64,000 nucleotides of DNA from Leptodactylus fallax. Taxonomy: Eukaryota > Chordata > Amphibia > Anura > Leptodactylidae. Under the pieces are notes generated by a model. That model searched no databases. It was not told where the DNA came from and was given only the letters and a program-made list of their open reading frames with translations. The stretch's first letter is position 1, and each line of letters opens with the position of its first letter. A program made the translations under genes and the position numbers. Below, piece by piece: positions 11,217 to 21,312 of the stretch. The stretch is taken from contig CAMRHE010000077.1 of NCBI GenBank assembly GCA_947044405.1, forward strand, positions 3,410,001 through 3,474,000. Reading direction: 5' to 3'.

Positions 11217-11955
11217 TTAGAGTAGGGGTTGGCAACCCATGGCATGGGGCCGCTATGGGACTTTATACTGTGTGGAGCATCTGCAGTGGGACATTATACT
11301 GTGTGGAGGGGCTGCAGTGGGACATTATACTGTGTGGAGGGGCTGCAGTGGGACATTATACTGTGTGGAGGGGCTGCAGTTGGACATTATACTGTGTGGA
11401 GGGGCTGCAGTGAGACATTATACTGTGTGGAGGGGCCACTATGGATCATTACACTATGTAGAGAGGCCACTATGGGATGTTATTCTGTATGACGGTGTGT
11501 TCTTTTAAAAAACAAAAAAAAAGACAGTTTTCCAAAAAAAAGGCATTTTTTGTGCAAAAACGCACTATGTGAATGCAGCTTTACATCGAAGTGAAAGTAC
11601 CTGTGGCCTAGGACTGGATGTAGCTATAGCTGTGTCACTACCCTAAGGATGCCGCCATACGCTGCTCCTGCACACATACATTTACCACTAATTGGGAGGC
11701 TGCACATGTACTTTCATTGCTTCTAATGGGAAAGTACAGGTGCGTCCTGGGAAATAGTAGCAAACGCATGTGTACAGGAGCATCTCGTGGCAGCACTTCT
11801 GTGTTATGGTTTGTACTATATGACTTTAGTATAGGGATCTTCAGCCTTACAATTATTACGCTGCACTCCAAATACCATCTGTGATTTTTTTTTCATTTAA
11901 ATCAGCACGATGTGCAAAAGTGCAAAAAACGGTTGCCAACCCCCGTGTTAGAGTA
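11217..11955. mobile_element. Nonautonomous hAT-like element with internal minisatellite
   Basis: The left end GGGGTTGGCAACCC (from 11225) and right end GGTTGCCAACCCCCGTG (to 11947) are inverted repeats of the CAGGGGTTGGCAACC type typical of hAT transposons. TTAGAGTA occurs directly at both borders (11217-11224 and 11948-11955), the 8 bp expected of a hAT target duplication, although the left copy overlaps where the first bases of the element should be. The subterminal right part (from about 11835: CAGCCTTACAATTATTACG) matches the element at 43255-43504. No transposase. Confidence 0.7.
11265..11480. repeat. 30-bp minisatellite
   Basis: About seven units of a 30-base repeat with the core GGGACATTATACTGTGTGGA then GGGGCTGCAGT. 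The first and last units are degenerate. The unit lies inside the hAT-like element and shares its core (reverse complement CCACACAGTATAATGTCC) with the arrays at 43.27 kb and 58.44 kb. It creates accidental open frames in two phases that repeat a ten-residue pattern; these are not genes. Confidence 0.9.
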
Positions 11956-13324
11956 TAGTCAAGGGAGCTCTAACACAAATGAGATTGGCAGAGGATCCTG
12001 CTGTCATTCTCCTGATGTGTATGGGCAGCTTCTCGCGAAGGAGTTGTGTATCTATATGTTCCTAAACTGGCCAAAACATATTTCACCCTCCAGTGGTAAA
12101 CAATGGTGGGTTCCAATCAATGACTAAAAGCTGAGATCATAAAGAGTAGGATAAGTAGGATAACTTTACACTATTGAGTAAAATGTGACTTGTCATTACT
12201 GGTGCCATATTGATAGATAATACATATAGGTGAATGCACAGAAATGTACAGTATACCATAAGTCCACAGACTATGGCAGATTTATTAAGCTCCTACACCA
12301 AAAAAGTGACAAAATTTATCACAAATTGCATTTTGCAAACTGTCCTCACCACTTTTCCTGAAGGGGGTGGAGGGTGGTGCTTGGGCAGGGCCATAGGCCC
12401 TGTCAGATTGGTGTAAATGTTGCTTGAAATGTACACCAGGTACAAGATAGCGTAGATTTCAGCGTGGGCACACAGCCCACCAGAGAAGGCACCTGATTTA
12501 TTTCATCATAAATCAGGTGCATGCATGGGCAGTGAGGGATTATCAAAACCCCCCTCCCAAATGTATTCATTTAGGATTAGGGACTACATAGCATCTCACA
12601 AAACAAATGCTGTTTTGGCATATTCTCCATTGCCTGATGTGGAGCAGTCATACTCACCAACATCTGTACTGCACATCAGTAATACATTAGGTCATGTAGT
12701 ATAGCATGAGGCATTAACATGCTGCCAGAAACCTCTGTGAAGACACACAATGTGACAAGAAACATAACATGGGTGGATTACGTAATTCTGGGCACTGACT
12801 GTATACAACTGCTTTACATCTGAATCAGTTGTGCATGTGTACTACATAGCTGTTAAATAAAAGTCTGGGAAATTGGCAAAATATGTTACCATGGGATTAG
12901 ACTCAGCACAAGCAAACATCAAAAATAACACAAAAAACAATATGCAGACTAAAGCCACTTTTAGTTCTTTAAGTGCCGCCATAAGGGATCTCCAAGCTGT
13001 GGCTCTCCTTCTGTTGTTCTACTATTATTACAGTTCAGGTCCTTACATATAGCAAAGCATTTACATTATATAGTTTTATCTATGTTCAGTTGGATACCAG
13101 AACTATAAGAGATTCAGAGTAAGGTTTTGGTCATACCCCAGTTTCCTACACTGTTCAGCATATATGCGCCTAATGTACAGTATATGCTGAAGATATAGCA
13201 TACAGTTGTATACATCATACCCTTAATGTATACAACTATGCCATACAGTTGCATATGTCAACATGACTCCCATTGTAGAAAGAACATACAGTATATCATG
13301 TAATATATTTTCTGGTTGATCCCC
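11956..13324. other. No gene; scattered repeat fragments
   Basis: The region around 12275-12560 (GCAGATTTATTAAGCTCC, a GGGGGTGGAGGGTGG segment, and mirrored CCTGATTTATT...AATCAGGTGC) looks like an old interspersed repeat. The rest is AT-rich and unfeatured. Confidence 0.35.
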
Positions 13325-13700
13325 TTAACGCCCTCCCTAACTGTACTCATCCATAGCCCTGTACTGGGGGGCGTTCCTCACAGCTCAGCGTCATCATTGG
13401 GCGGTAAGGAACGCCCCCTCTCTCTGTCCTCATCCATAGCCGAGTACTATCAGAGGGGGCATTCCTTACAGCCCAGTGATGACGCTGAGCTGTGAGGATC
13501 GTCCCCCATTACAAGTCTATGGACGGGTACTGTAAGGGAGGGCGTTCCTCACAGCGCAGCTAGACTGTCAGGAATGCCCTTCTGACAGTGAACGGTGAAA
13601 TTTAGACCCCTGATATCTCCAGCCCTGGGGCACATACCAGGAAATCCGGCAGCTTTCTAGCGGTATGTAAAACCGCATATACATGAGGACGTGAAAGGTC
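13325..13700. mobile_element. GC-rich foldback repeat
   Basis: TCCTCACAGCTCAGCGTCAT (13375-13394) is mirrored by GTGATGACGCTGAGCTGTGA (13475-13494). Three forms of GGGCGTTCCTCACAG/GGAACGCCCCC and of CATCCATAGCC are spread through it. The composition is clearly richer in G and C than the flanks. The likely identity is a nonautonomous DNA element; its exact ends are unclear, and the right end may be ACGTGAAAGGTCCTCTTTA near 13690-13708. Confidence 0.5.
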
Positions 13701-13708
13701 CTCTTTAT

Positions 13709-14513
13709 GGTAAAGTGTAATATAGAACCCAAATGTACGACGAAAAGATATTGGATGTTGGAGAGGTTGCGGAGAGGTAGACCCCACTGGTCCGATATTG
13801 ATAACCTATCCTATAGTTTAGGGATTAACTTTACAGTCCCTTTAGGTGTTCTCAGAACAAGCAGTAAAGCATCTCCTCTGTATTTAGATCAGTCTGTATA
13901 TGTCTGATTTTAGTTTACAGCTAGGCTAAGCATGTGCCGTGGAGAATCCCAGCATGTATCTGGAGCAGGCGGTAAGAGGATGCAGAGATTTGTTATTGTC
14001 CCATGACAGCTGCCCTACTTACCTGGCTGTTCCATGTCACTTCTCTGGACTGGAAGAGGGATGCTCCTTTAAAAATAGATCCTGGGGGCTTCTGCTCACG
14101 CATTTTAGCTCAAGTGAGACAGTCAGAGAAAAGAATAATTGAGAGGAACAATAATATGTAGCAAACACCCACTTCTCCTCCAGCGTGTTCAAACATCCAT
14201 GCAATTGTCTCTTGTTGCGGCATTCAAGCTATCAAATTAGACAGGTTCTCGAGACGTTATTATCTTCTTTATTTACCACTTATTCCCTTCCTTGTCAAGT
14301 AAAGTATATGGATGTTTTGTGAGTAAAATGGAATATTTTGATTTTGGGATGATTTTGTAACTACAAACCTGGAAGATCTACGTAAATCTGAATATTTTGC
14401 CAAACAAACCTATAAGGGAAAATGTCTTTAGGCACACAAATTCATCTTCATCCCCTCACTGTACACTAAGGTAGCCCACATTATACTGTATGTCCACAAA
14501 AACTCCCCATGTA
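13709..14513. other. No gene seen; possible conserved noncoding part
   Basis: 13709-13850 looks like an old repeat (GATATTGATAACCTATCC). The stretch 14150-14300 is unique-looking, with balanced composition and sites such as CCATGCAATTGTCTC and TATCAAATTAGACAGG; it could be regulatory but nothing proves it. Confidence 0.3.
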
Positions 14514-14654
14514 CAGTACTTGGCAAAAGTTTTAGGCAGGTGTGCAAAGTAAGAATGCTTTCAGAAATAGAAGTGTTAATAGTTTAACGAATTGACAAAA
14601 GAGAGCTCTAAATGACATCAGTATTTGGTGTAACTGGCTATTGGAGGAGGAGTC

Positions 14655-14872
14655 CTGGAAGTGATGATATGGCCCCCTCAGAGCCCTGATTTCCACATCA
14701 TCCAGTCTGTCTGGGATTACATGAGGAGATAGAAGGATTGGAGCAAGCCTACATACAACCTCCCTGCCGAGTTCCTTCAAAAACTGTCTGCAAGTGTACC
14801 TAGGAGAATTAATGGAAGGCAAAGGGTGGTCACACCAAATATTGATGGGATTCCCATTTCTCTCTTGTTCGT
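14655..14872 (+). pseudogene. Tc1 transposase C-terminal fragment
   Basis: The plus strand reads MIWPPQSPDFHIIQSVWDYMRR, a stop, then after a frameshift NLPAEFLQKLSASVPRRING-like sequence (20 residues or fewer shown). This is the end of a DDE transposase. The catalytic glutamate in the usual NIIESVWDYM has become glutamine (codon CAG). Only the last quarter of the protein remains. Inactive. Confidence 0.75.
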
Positions 14873-14910
14873 TCACTTTGCATTTTATTAATTGACCAAA
14901 ATAAATTATT

Positions 14911-15240
14911 AAGGCCTCATGAACATAACCATGTTCACAGTCAATGAGCTAGCTGTATTTTTCACGACTAGCACACTGATCCATTCATTAGTAAGACCTC
15001 ATACACACGACCTTGTATTTACACGGTCCAGTGTATGGGGGCCTTAGCTATAAGCAAAACTCAGGACAGGTCCTATTTCTGTCCATTTTGCAGACCGTGC
15101 TTACTGGCCCCAATGAATGGGGCCACGGAGGCATGGACGGCATGCAGACGACATCCATGTGCTGCCCGTGCCATTCAATCACAGCCGGCGATACGCACAC
15201 GGTTATGTGCATGCTGCCTAACACTATTTATGAAAGCATT
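14911..15240. mobile_element. Short element inserted in the Tc1 remnant
   Basis: AAGGCCTCATGAACATAACC at the left, with a second GACCTCATACACACGACC start at 14994, and CACACGGTTATGTGCATG at the right. This CCTCATGCACACGACC type motif is a recurring MITE end in frog-like sequence. The inverted relationship of the ends is only partial, so the identity is tentative. Confidence 0.4.
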
Positions 15241-15291
15241 CATGCTTTGCAGCATTTTTTCCATACCTGTCTAAAACTTTTGGACAGTACC

Positions 15292-16874
15292 GTATCCTTC
15301 CAACTGATGGTAAACATGATGTGAACAGAGCTTTAGGTGCTGCTTTACCTCTATAGTGGAGACTATAGACCTTTGGTCCCTCCTGTCCTTTTGTGGATAC
15401 ATTTTTTCCCCTCTAAATGTCTTTCAATGTCATTGTGTATTTTATCATTAATACCATCGCCAAGCTAATAGCAAATAATCTTTACAGAGCTCATCTGTGA
15501 TGCGAAGAATTCCAGTGTTACAGAGCAGTCTATGCCTGATGTGATGTTATATAATGGACAGATGGTCTGTAAAGGGAGCCGTGTGAGGGGCCAGAATCAT
15601 CCCCTTCTGACTTATCCTTTGGTTTGTATCGTCAGATTGTCACAAATCACAAAAAATATTGTGCATTATATTACTTCTAAGTACGACAATTCATAAGTAT
15701 TTTACTTTTAGAGAAAAGTTATTTCCTGAACTGAGCTCTCAGGGATGTTGGCTTCAGGATTTTGCAGCATGTGTACTCTGAACTATATGTATGCAGCACA
15801 ATTTTATAGATGGCTGTACGTGCAGGGTCAGACTGGCCCACCAGTGTATCAGAGGGTCCAATGGAGGTGACTTTGAAGTAATGAATTAACTTTGCTATTT
15901 TATGGGATGAATCACAAATATTGCAGTTTATGTGATGTTATTGATAGGATGTCCTACATGGACATGTACAGACCTCATATAGATGAATGGTGGGCCCTCA
16001 GAATCATCATCCCTGGAGGGCCCAAGAAACCTTGGACACCATGTCCAAAGTACTATAAGGCTTAATTCACTACATATTTCTGGTGTACTGTCGGCATATA
16101 AGCCAGAAAAAAATCTAACGTAGTATACATTGGTTTACATTTGGATATGTCAGGATACTGCACTCTCAATTGAATTGAGAAGGTATATTGCAATTGGTGG
16201 CAGATTTAAGCAACTATTAAAGGGTACCTGAGTTTTCATGGGTCTTGCTGGGCAGTCTATTCTATGACTGTATAAGCCTTCATACATGATGTCCTATCAG
16301 GTTTTCTACTGCTCATAATCACATTATGGCTGCATCACATTTTATATTTGTCTGTGAGGCTGTAGGCATGTACAATATGGAGCAGTTTGCCCCCTTCCCT
16401 TTCCATTACTGATACTGTTCTGCCATACTGCCAGGAGTAAATGTATAATAACAAAAAATAGCTGAGAAAAGCCCAAGTGACCATAATATAGGAGATCCAA
16501 CCTTTCACATGTGCATTGACTGTAGGAAGACAGAATAGACCCAACATTTCCACTCCATGTGATCCATTGAGTCTTGCTTATCTAATGTATCCATGGACAG
16601 ATCTTGGCTAGCAACAGGGATTCATCTGCAATTTAGCTAGAAGGGAGACAGCTAGTGGCAGAAAATTTAGAGAGGTTTTTCAGGCAGAAAGCTGCCACAT
16701 TTGTAGTGCATTACATTTTGGCCCAGGATCACATGCTCTATGAAATGAGACAAAGTTGTCTGAAAGGTTAGTGACCACTTAAGGCATATACTAGCATTTC
16801 TATCTATATATTCAGATTGACTGATAGAAAAGTTCCTGCACTGACTAACACTGAACATGGTGTGAATCTAAACT
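15292..16874. other. No gene seen; candidate noncoding conserved part at 15420-15640
   Basis: 15420-15640 is unique-looking with many short AT-core motifs (TTATCATTAATACC, CTAATAGCAAATAATC). The part at 15830-16040 (GTCAGACTGGCCCACCAGTG, then GGGCCCTCAGAATCATC) resembles an old repeat. No coding signal. Confidence 0.3.
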
Positions 16875-17179
16875 TTAAGGGTTTTTCCAGGCTAAAATTA
16901 TTGATGACCTATCTTAAGGATGCAGACAGTTCCATTCTCTGTACAGTGGCTGAACCAAGTCACTGCAGTTTAGCTCCTATTCATGTAAATAAGTGCTGAT
17001 GTGCGGTAACTTGGTTTGGCCACTACACAAATAACAAATCTGTCTGCTTCCTGCTCCATTCTCTGTGTATCAGCTACAGAGAGCAGATGATTGGTGGGGA
17101 TCCCAGATGTCAAGCCACCACCAATCTGATATCCTTAAGATAGGTCTTCACTATTTGTAGCCCTGAAAACCCCTGTAAG
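16875..17179. mobile_element. Foldback MITE of about 305 bp
   Basis: The left end TTAAGGGTTTTTCCAGGCT is mirrored by GCCCTGAAAACCCCTGTAA at the right. GATGACCTATCTTAAGGAT is mirrored by ATCCTTAAGATAGGTC, and CATTCTCTGTACAG by the CAGCTACAGAGAG segment. Noncoding nonautonomous DNA element. Confidence 0.75.
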
Positions 17180-18208
17180 CCAGTCTTTAACACCACATCT
17201 AAGAGACTACAGCCACTGGCTGGCAGTACAAAGACATGTATAGAACAGATAGCATATCACTTTGTAATATCATGTTGTGATAGCCACATATTTCTTGTCA
17301 CATATCCAGACATGTCCAGCCAAGAGGAAATGTAAAGGAGTGACATTGGTAACTGTATAAAGTAATAATTGTGGTCAGTGTAAGATGACTTTGGCTGATA
17401 AGTAACTGACACTAGTGGTGTCAACATCTGGAATACTTGGATATCTGCCAGCGTCCACCTGTCGCAATCTGAGTAAACATGCGCTAAAATTGTCAAGTCA
17501 AGGGTGATGTAGACAGGGCACCTACTGAGGCCATGTCACCCTAGCTCTCACATACTGTAGACCTGAATCCAGCCTAGAAATTCGACCAGCCTAAGAGTTG
17601 AAATGGACATTAGCAGAGAGAGTGATCTAGAGTTACTGGTAAGCCTTGAATGCACTTCCACTCTTTCACTATAATCATGACAATGTTGAGTGTGCTAATA
17701 GCTCTATTTAGTTCTATTTATTAGATTATTATATGCTGCAGGAGTGCAGAATACTGTAATATTAATCTATAGTTGGTATAACCAAGAACTCGAGGCCGTG
17801 AATAGGCGCATACATTTTAACAGCAGGAGAGCCCCTCTACCCACTAAAAAGGTTGCCTGGCTTCATTGTCCTAATGAAGATCTCCAGATTAGGAGCACTT
17901 GATACAAGTACAATTATACGCCATCTACATAATCAAGAGTATAATTAATAGCCTGTACAACCCGCGGGGAGTTTGTGAACTATGAATGTGATAATTATAC
18001 AGGATGAGTGGATGGCAGGAGGCTCTAGCAAAGAGTTATCACGAGCACGGCCGTTTCAGATTATATGGAGGGTTCGCAAGACTAAGTAATACTGTGTGGA
18101 ATATATGTTTAGGACTTCTTCACACACCAGTGATCAGTTTTTCTCCCATCTCTCTCTGCATCTCTATAAGCAGACCACCCCTTTATTAAAGCAGAAAAAA
18201 ACTTTTTT
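17180..18208. other. No gene; candidate conserved noncoding part at 17780-18000
   Basis: 17780-18000 contains unique-looking sequence with several TAATTA and ATTATAC motifs (GTATAATTAATAGCC, GTGATAATTATACAGG) and a CCCGCGGGG palindrome. It does not resemble the surrounding repeats. No coding frame is convincing. Confidence 0.3.
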
Positions 18209-18551
18209 AGGCTGAAGCCCCACGTGGCATAAACCGCGGCGTTTTACAGTCCCTGCAAGATGGACGGGATTCTAGCGAATCCCATGCACACATTACAGAA
18301 AAATACCTGCAGCAGAAATGCTGCAATTTCCAAAACCATTGCGTTGTTGGAAATAGGAGCATGTGAATTATACCTATGTAAACGCTGGAGGTTTCCCTAT
18401 AGGTATAATTGAAGCAGAAAGTCTGCAGAGGAAAAGGAAAAGTCTGCAGATTTTCTGTGAAAAACTCTGCGAGACGAACCATGATGCATTTCCACCGCAG
18501 TTTTTCCCACAGTGCTTTTTGGCTGTGGCTCGCTACGTGGGGCCTTAGCCT
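18209..18551. mobile_element. MITE of the GGCTAAGGCCCCACGT family
   Basis: The left end AGGCTGAAGCCCCACGTGGC is mirrored by GCTACGTGGGGCCTTAGCC. The interior carries the family's GATGGGATTCTAGC-like segment, TTTCCCTATAGGTATAATTG and TTTTTCCCACAGTGC. This is one of about ten copies in the window, and one of the complete ones. Confidence 0.8.
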
Positions 18552-18769
18552 TAAACAAAAAAATCAGTGGGAACCTCTTTGAAAAGACCGCACATGGGAC
18601 TTACATACGGTGTAAGATTAATATGGACACAGGTCTGTTCTGTGCCACATCACTGGACAGCAGCAAGCAAGAGCAAGAGACTTGTAAGGGGAGAAAAGTC
18701 GCCAGCCCATGTCATAGGCAATGCAGTCTGCCACTGAGGTGCTGAACATACATGCACATAGTCTCAATT

Positions 18770-18960
18770 TTGGTGTTCAAAGTTAAAGGATAGACCATAA
18801 ATATCTGATTGATAGGGGGCCAACACCTGGCCCTCGGACTGATCAGCTGTATGGACCGCTTCCAGTGCCTGTCCAGAACACAATATGGGGCTGGGGCTGT
18901 ATAGCGACCGGGCGCTTTCACTGCAGCATGGCACCCACTGATCATATTGCTAAAATGGAT
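18770..18960. repeat. Old interspersed repeat fragment
   Basis: AAAGGATAGACCATAAATATCTG and GATTGATAGGGGGCCAACACC, then ACTGATCAGCTG, are typical of a family that occurs as worn MITE-like copies in anuran DNA. The ends are not defined. Confidence 0.35.
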
Positions 18961-19049
18961 ATAATATACAAAAAACATATAACATAGAATAGCCTATTGG
19001 TCACGTCCCACACTATTAGATCAGGCAGGCTGTCCAGCACCTTAGCATG

Positions 19050-19480
19050 TGCTAAAATGAAAAGGGGAGTCATGTTGTGGTCTAGGAATGAGAGGAGAGT
19101 CATGTTAGGGACCAAGAATGAGAATGGTAGCCATGCTGGAGTCCAGAAGGGGAACCATGCTGAGGACCAAGATTTAAAGAGACATTATGCAGGGGACTAG
19201 GAATGAGAGGGGTAGCCATGAGAGGGACCAAGATTTAAAGGGATATCATGCTGGGGACTAGGAATGAGAATAGACTATGCTAAGGACCATGATTTAAAGG
19301 AATACCATGTTGGAGACTAGGAATGAGAGAAGAACCATGCTGAGGAACTCAATTTAAAGAGTTACCATGCTAGAGACCAGGAATAGGGAGAAGGTATGAT
19401 GATGAGTAGGAATAAGAGGAAAGCCATGCTGGGGACCAAGATTTAGAAAGATGCCAAGCTGGGGAACAAGAATTATGGGG
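19050..19480. repeat. Degenerate minisatellite of about 26/52 bp
   Basis: A repeating pair of half units: GGACTAGGAATGAGAGG(A), then GCCATGCTGAGGACCAAGA, then TTTAAAGGGATACCATGCTG. Around eight double units are seen with 10-25% divergence. The composition is purine-rich on the plus strand. No coding function is inferred. Confidence 0.85.
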
Positions 19481-20845
19481 CCATCTTGAACTAGGAAATG
19501 TGCAGGTCACCGGGGGAGTAAGAAAGAGTTGAGGACTATGTGTGAGTTGTAGTGGTTTGTTCACAGTAGTATGGCTATTTACTAGTCCCAGTCTAAGCCT
19601 GGTTCTGTGTGATATGCTGAAGCATAAAATACATGTTTTTTGGCTCTTTCATCATTATTTGGGGGTTTGGGTTGTACATGCTTGCTGAGGGGGGCCCATT
19701 TGGGTGGAGTTGGAGTTGGTAATAAAATGATTATACAATTATCTATATTAATTAGATGCCTAGTTAGCTGCATGTTTACATTTATAAGAATTCAATCACT
19801 GGTATGATTTTTGAGGAGCTGCACTACTTCTGTCTGACCATGGCTGTCAGCCGTTTATGAAAGAATAGCAGTCAATGTTTTGGCCTACCAACTTCACAGG
19901 ATGCACCGCTATATACAGTGCCTTGCGAAAGTATTCGGCCCCCTTGAACTTTTCAACCTTTTGCCACATTTCAGGCTTCAAACATAAGGATATAAAATTA
20001 AAAATTTTTTGGTGAAGAATCAACAACAAGTGGGACACAATTGTGAAGTGGAACGAAATTTATTGGTTATTTTAAACTTTTGTAAAAAATAAAAAACTGA
20101 AAAGTGGGGAGTACAATATTATTCGACCCCTTTACTTTCAGTGCAGCAAACTCACTCCAGAAGTTCAGTGAGGATCTCTGAATGATCCAATGTTGTCCTA
20201 AATGATTGATGATGATAAATATAATCCACCTGTGTGTAATCAAGTCTCCGTATAAATGCACCTGCTCTGTGATAGTTTCAGGGTTCTGTTTAAAGCGCAG
20301 AGAGCATCATGAAGACCAAGGAACACACCAGGCAGGTCCATGATACTGTTGTGGAGAAGTTTAAAGCTGGATTTGGATACAAAAAGATTTCCCAAACTTT
20401 AAACATCCCAAGGAGTACTGTGCAAGCGATCATATTGAAATGGAAGGAGTATCAGACCACTACAAATCTACCAAGACCCAGCCATCCCTCTAAACTTTCA
20501 TCTCAAACAAGGAGAAGACTGATCAGAGATGCAGCCAAGAGGCCCATGATCACTCTGGATGAACTGCAGAGATCTACAGCTGAGGTGGGAGAGTCTGTCC
20601 ATAGGACAACAATCAGTCGTACACTGCACAAATCTGGCCTTTCTGGAAGAGTGGCAAGAAGAAAGCCATTTCTCAAAGATATCCATAAAAAGTCTTGTTT
20701 AAAGTTTGCCACAAGCCACCTGGGAGACACACCAAACATATGGAAGAAGGTGCTCTGGTCAGATGAAACCAAAATCGAACTTTTTGGCCACAATGCAAAA
20801 CGATATGTTTGGCGTAAAAGCAACACAACTCATCACCCTGAACAC

Positions 20846-20908
20846 ACTATCCCCACTATCCCCACTATCCCCACTATCCCCACTATCCCCACTATCCCCA
20901 CTATCCCC
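20846..20908 (+). repeat. In-frame 9-bp minisatellite in the transposase
   Basis: Seven perfect units of ACTATCCCC encode seven TIP tripeptides after PEHTIP-type sequence of the transposase. The unit matches the native transposase sequence at this place (ACTATCCCCACTGTCATAC resumes at about 21411), so the array is an expansion of the target sequence on the left side of the insert. Confidence 0.95.
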
Positions 20909-20910
20909 AC

Positions 20911-21000
20911 TAAGCCAGCCAATTCACTTTGCTCTGTACTGATGAAGGACAACAATCCGGAAACAGCGCTGTATGCAGATAAGTGAAATTGGCTTGGCTA
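20911..21000 (+). ncRNA. Type I hammerhead ribozyme, copy 1
   Basis: Core CTGATGA at 20939-20945 and GAAA at 20960-20963. Stem I: TCTGTA (20933-20938) pairs with TGCAGA (20974-20979) and is extended by AAGCCAGCCAATTCACTT against AAGTGAAATTGGCTTGGCT (20981-20999). Stem II: GGA/TCC around a CAACAA loop, with a non-canonical A-G pair next to the core. Stem III: ACAG (20963-20966) pairs with CTGT (20969-20972) around a two-base loop, CG. The GTA cleavage triplet gives a cut after A20973. All invariant core bases are present. Very short stem III ribozymes are usually poor as monomers and work better as dimers. Confidence 0.85.
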
Positions 21001-21222
21001 AGATCCCTTTTGCTGTCTCAAGGCTCGGTGAGTCAAAAGCAAATTGAGGATCTGTTACATCCAATAGAGGGCGCATGAGCTCCCCAGCTCCTTTCCCATA
21101 ATGCCTTGTGATATGTAGATGCTAAGTAGAGGGCGAAAGGCAATTAAAATCTCTACACACCTTCACTGGTGCTCTCCTCAATGTGAGAGATTCTTGTCCC
21201 TAACCCACTCATTGCCTCCCAC

Positions 21223-21312
21223 TAAGCCAGCCAATTCACTTTGCTCTGTACTGATGAAGGACAACAATCCGGAAACAGCGCTGTATGCAGATAAGTGAAA
21301 TTGGCTTGGCTA
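21223..21312 (+). ncRNA. Type I hammerhead ribozyme, copy 2
   Basis: Same fold as the first, with CTGATGA at 21251-21257, GAAA at 21272-21275 and a predicted cut after A21285. The two cut sites are 312 nt apart, so self-cleavage of a transcript across both would release a 312-nt RNA with ends suitable for circularisation. It shows no change in the core compared with copy 1. Confidence 0.85.

Larger units (their letters stand above)
14514..15291 (+). mobile_element. Tc1-type remnant, AAAAGTTTTAGGCAGG family
   Basis: The left end is CAGTACTTGGCAAAAGTTTT and the right end AAAACTTTTGGACAGTAC, and a TA precedes the left end. Inside the ends are the family's long inverted arms (GTAAGAATGCTTTC, then AATAGAAGTGTTAATAG). 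Relatives are at 33881-34592 and 46958-47150. Most of the transposase is deleted, and another element appears inserted at about 14911-15240. Confidence 0.75.

Noticed and set aside
11229..11508. Open frames with ten-residue repeats (WRGCSGTLYC type)
   Set aside because: Two overlapping frames exist only because a 30-bp unit keeps three phases open; there is no start context or homologue.
14532..14876. 114-residue minus-strand open frame
   Set aside because: The real remnant is on the plus strand (transposase tail with WPPQSPD); the minus frame is its shadow.
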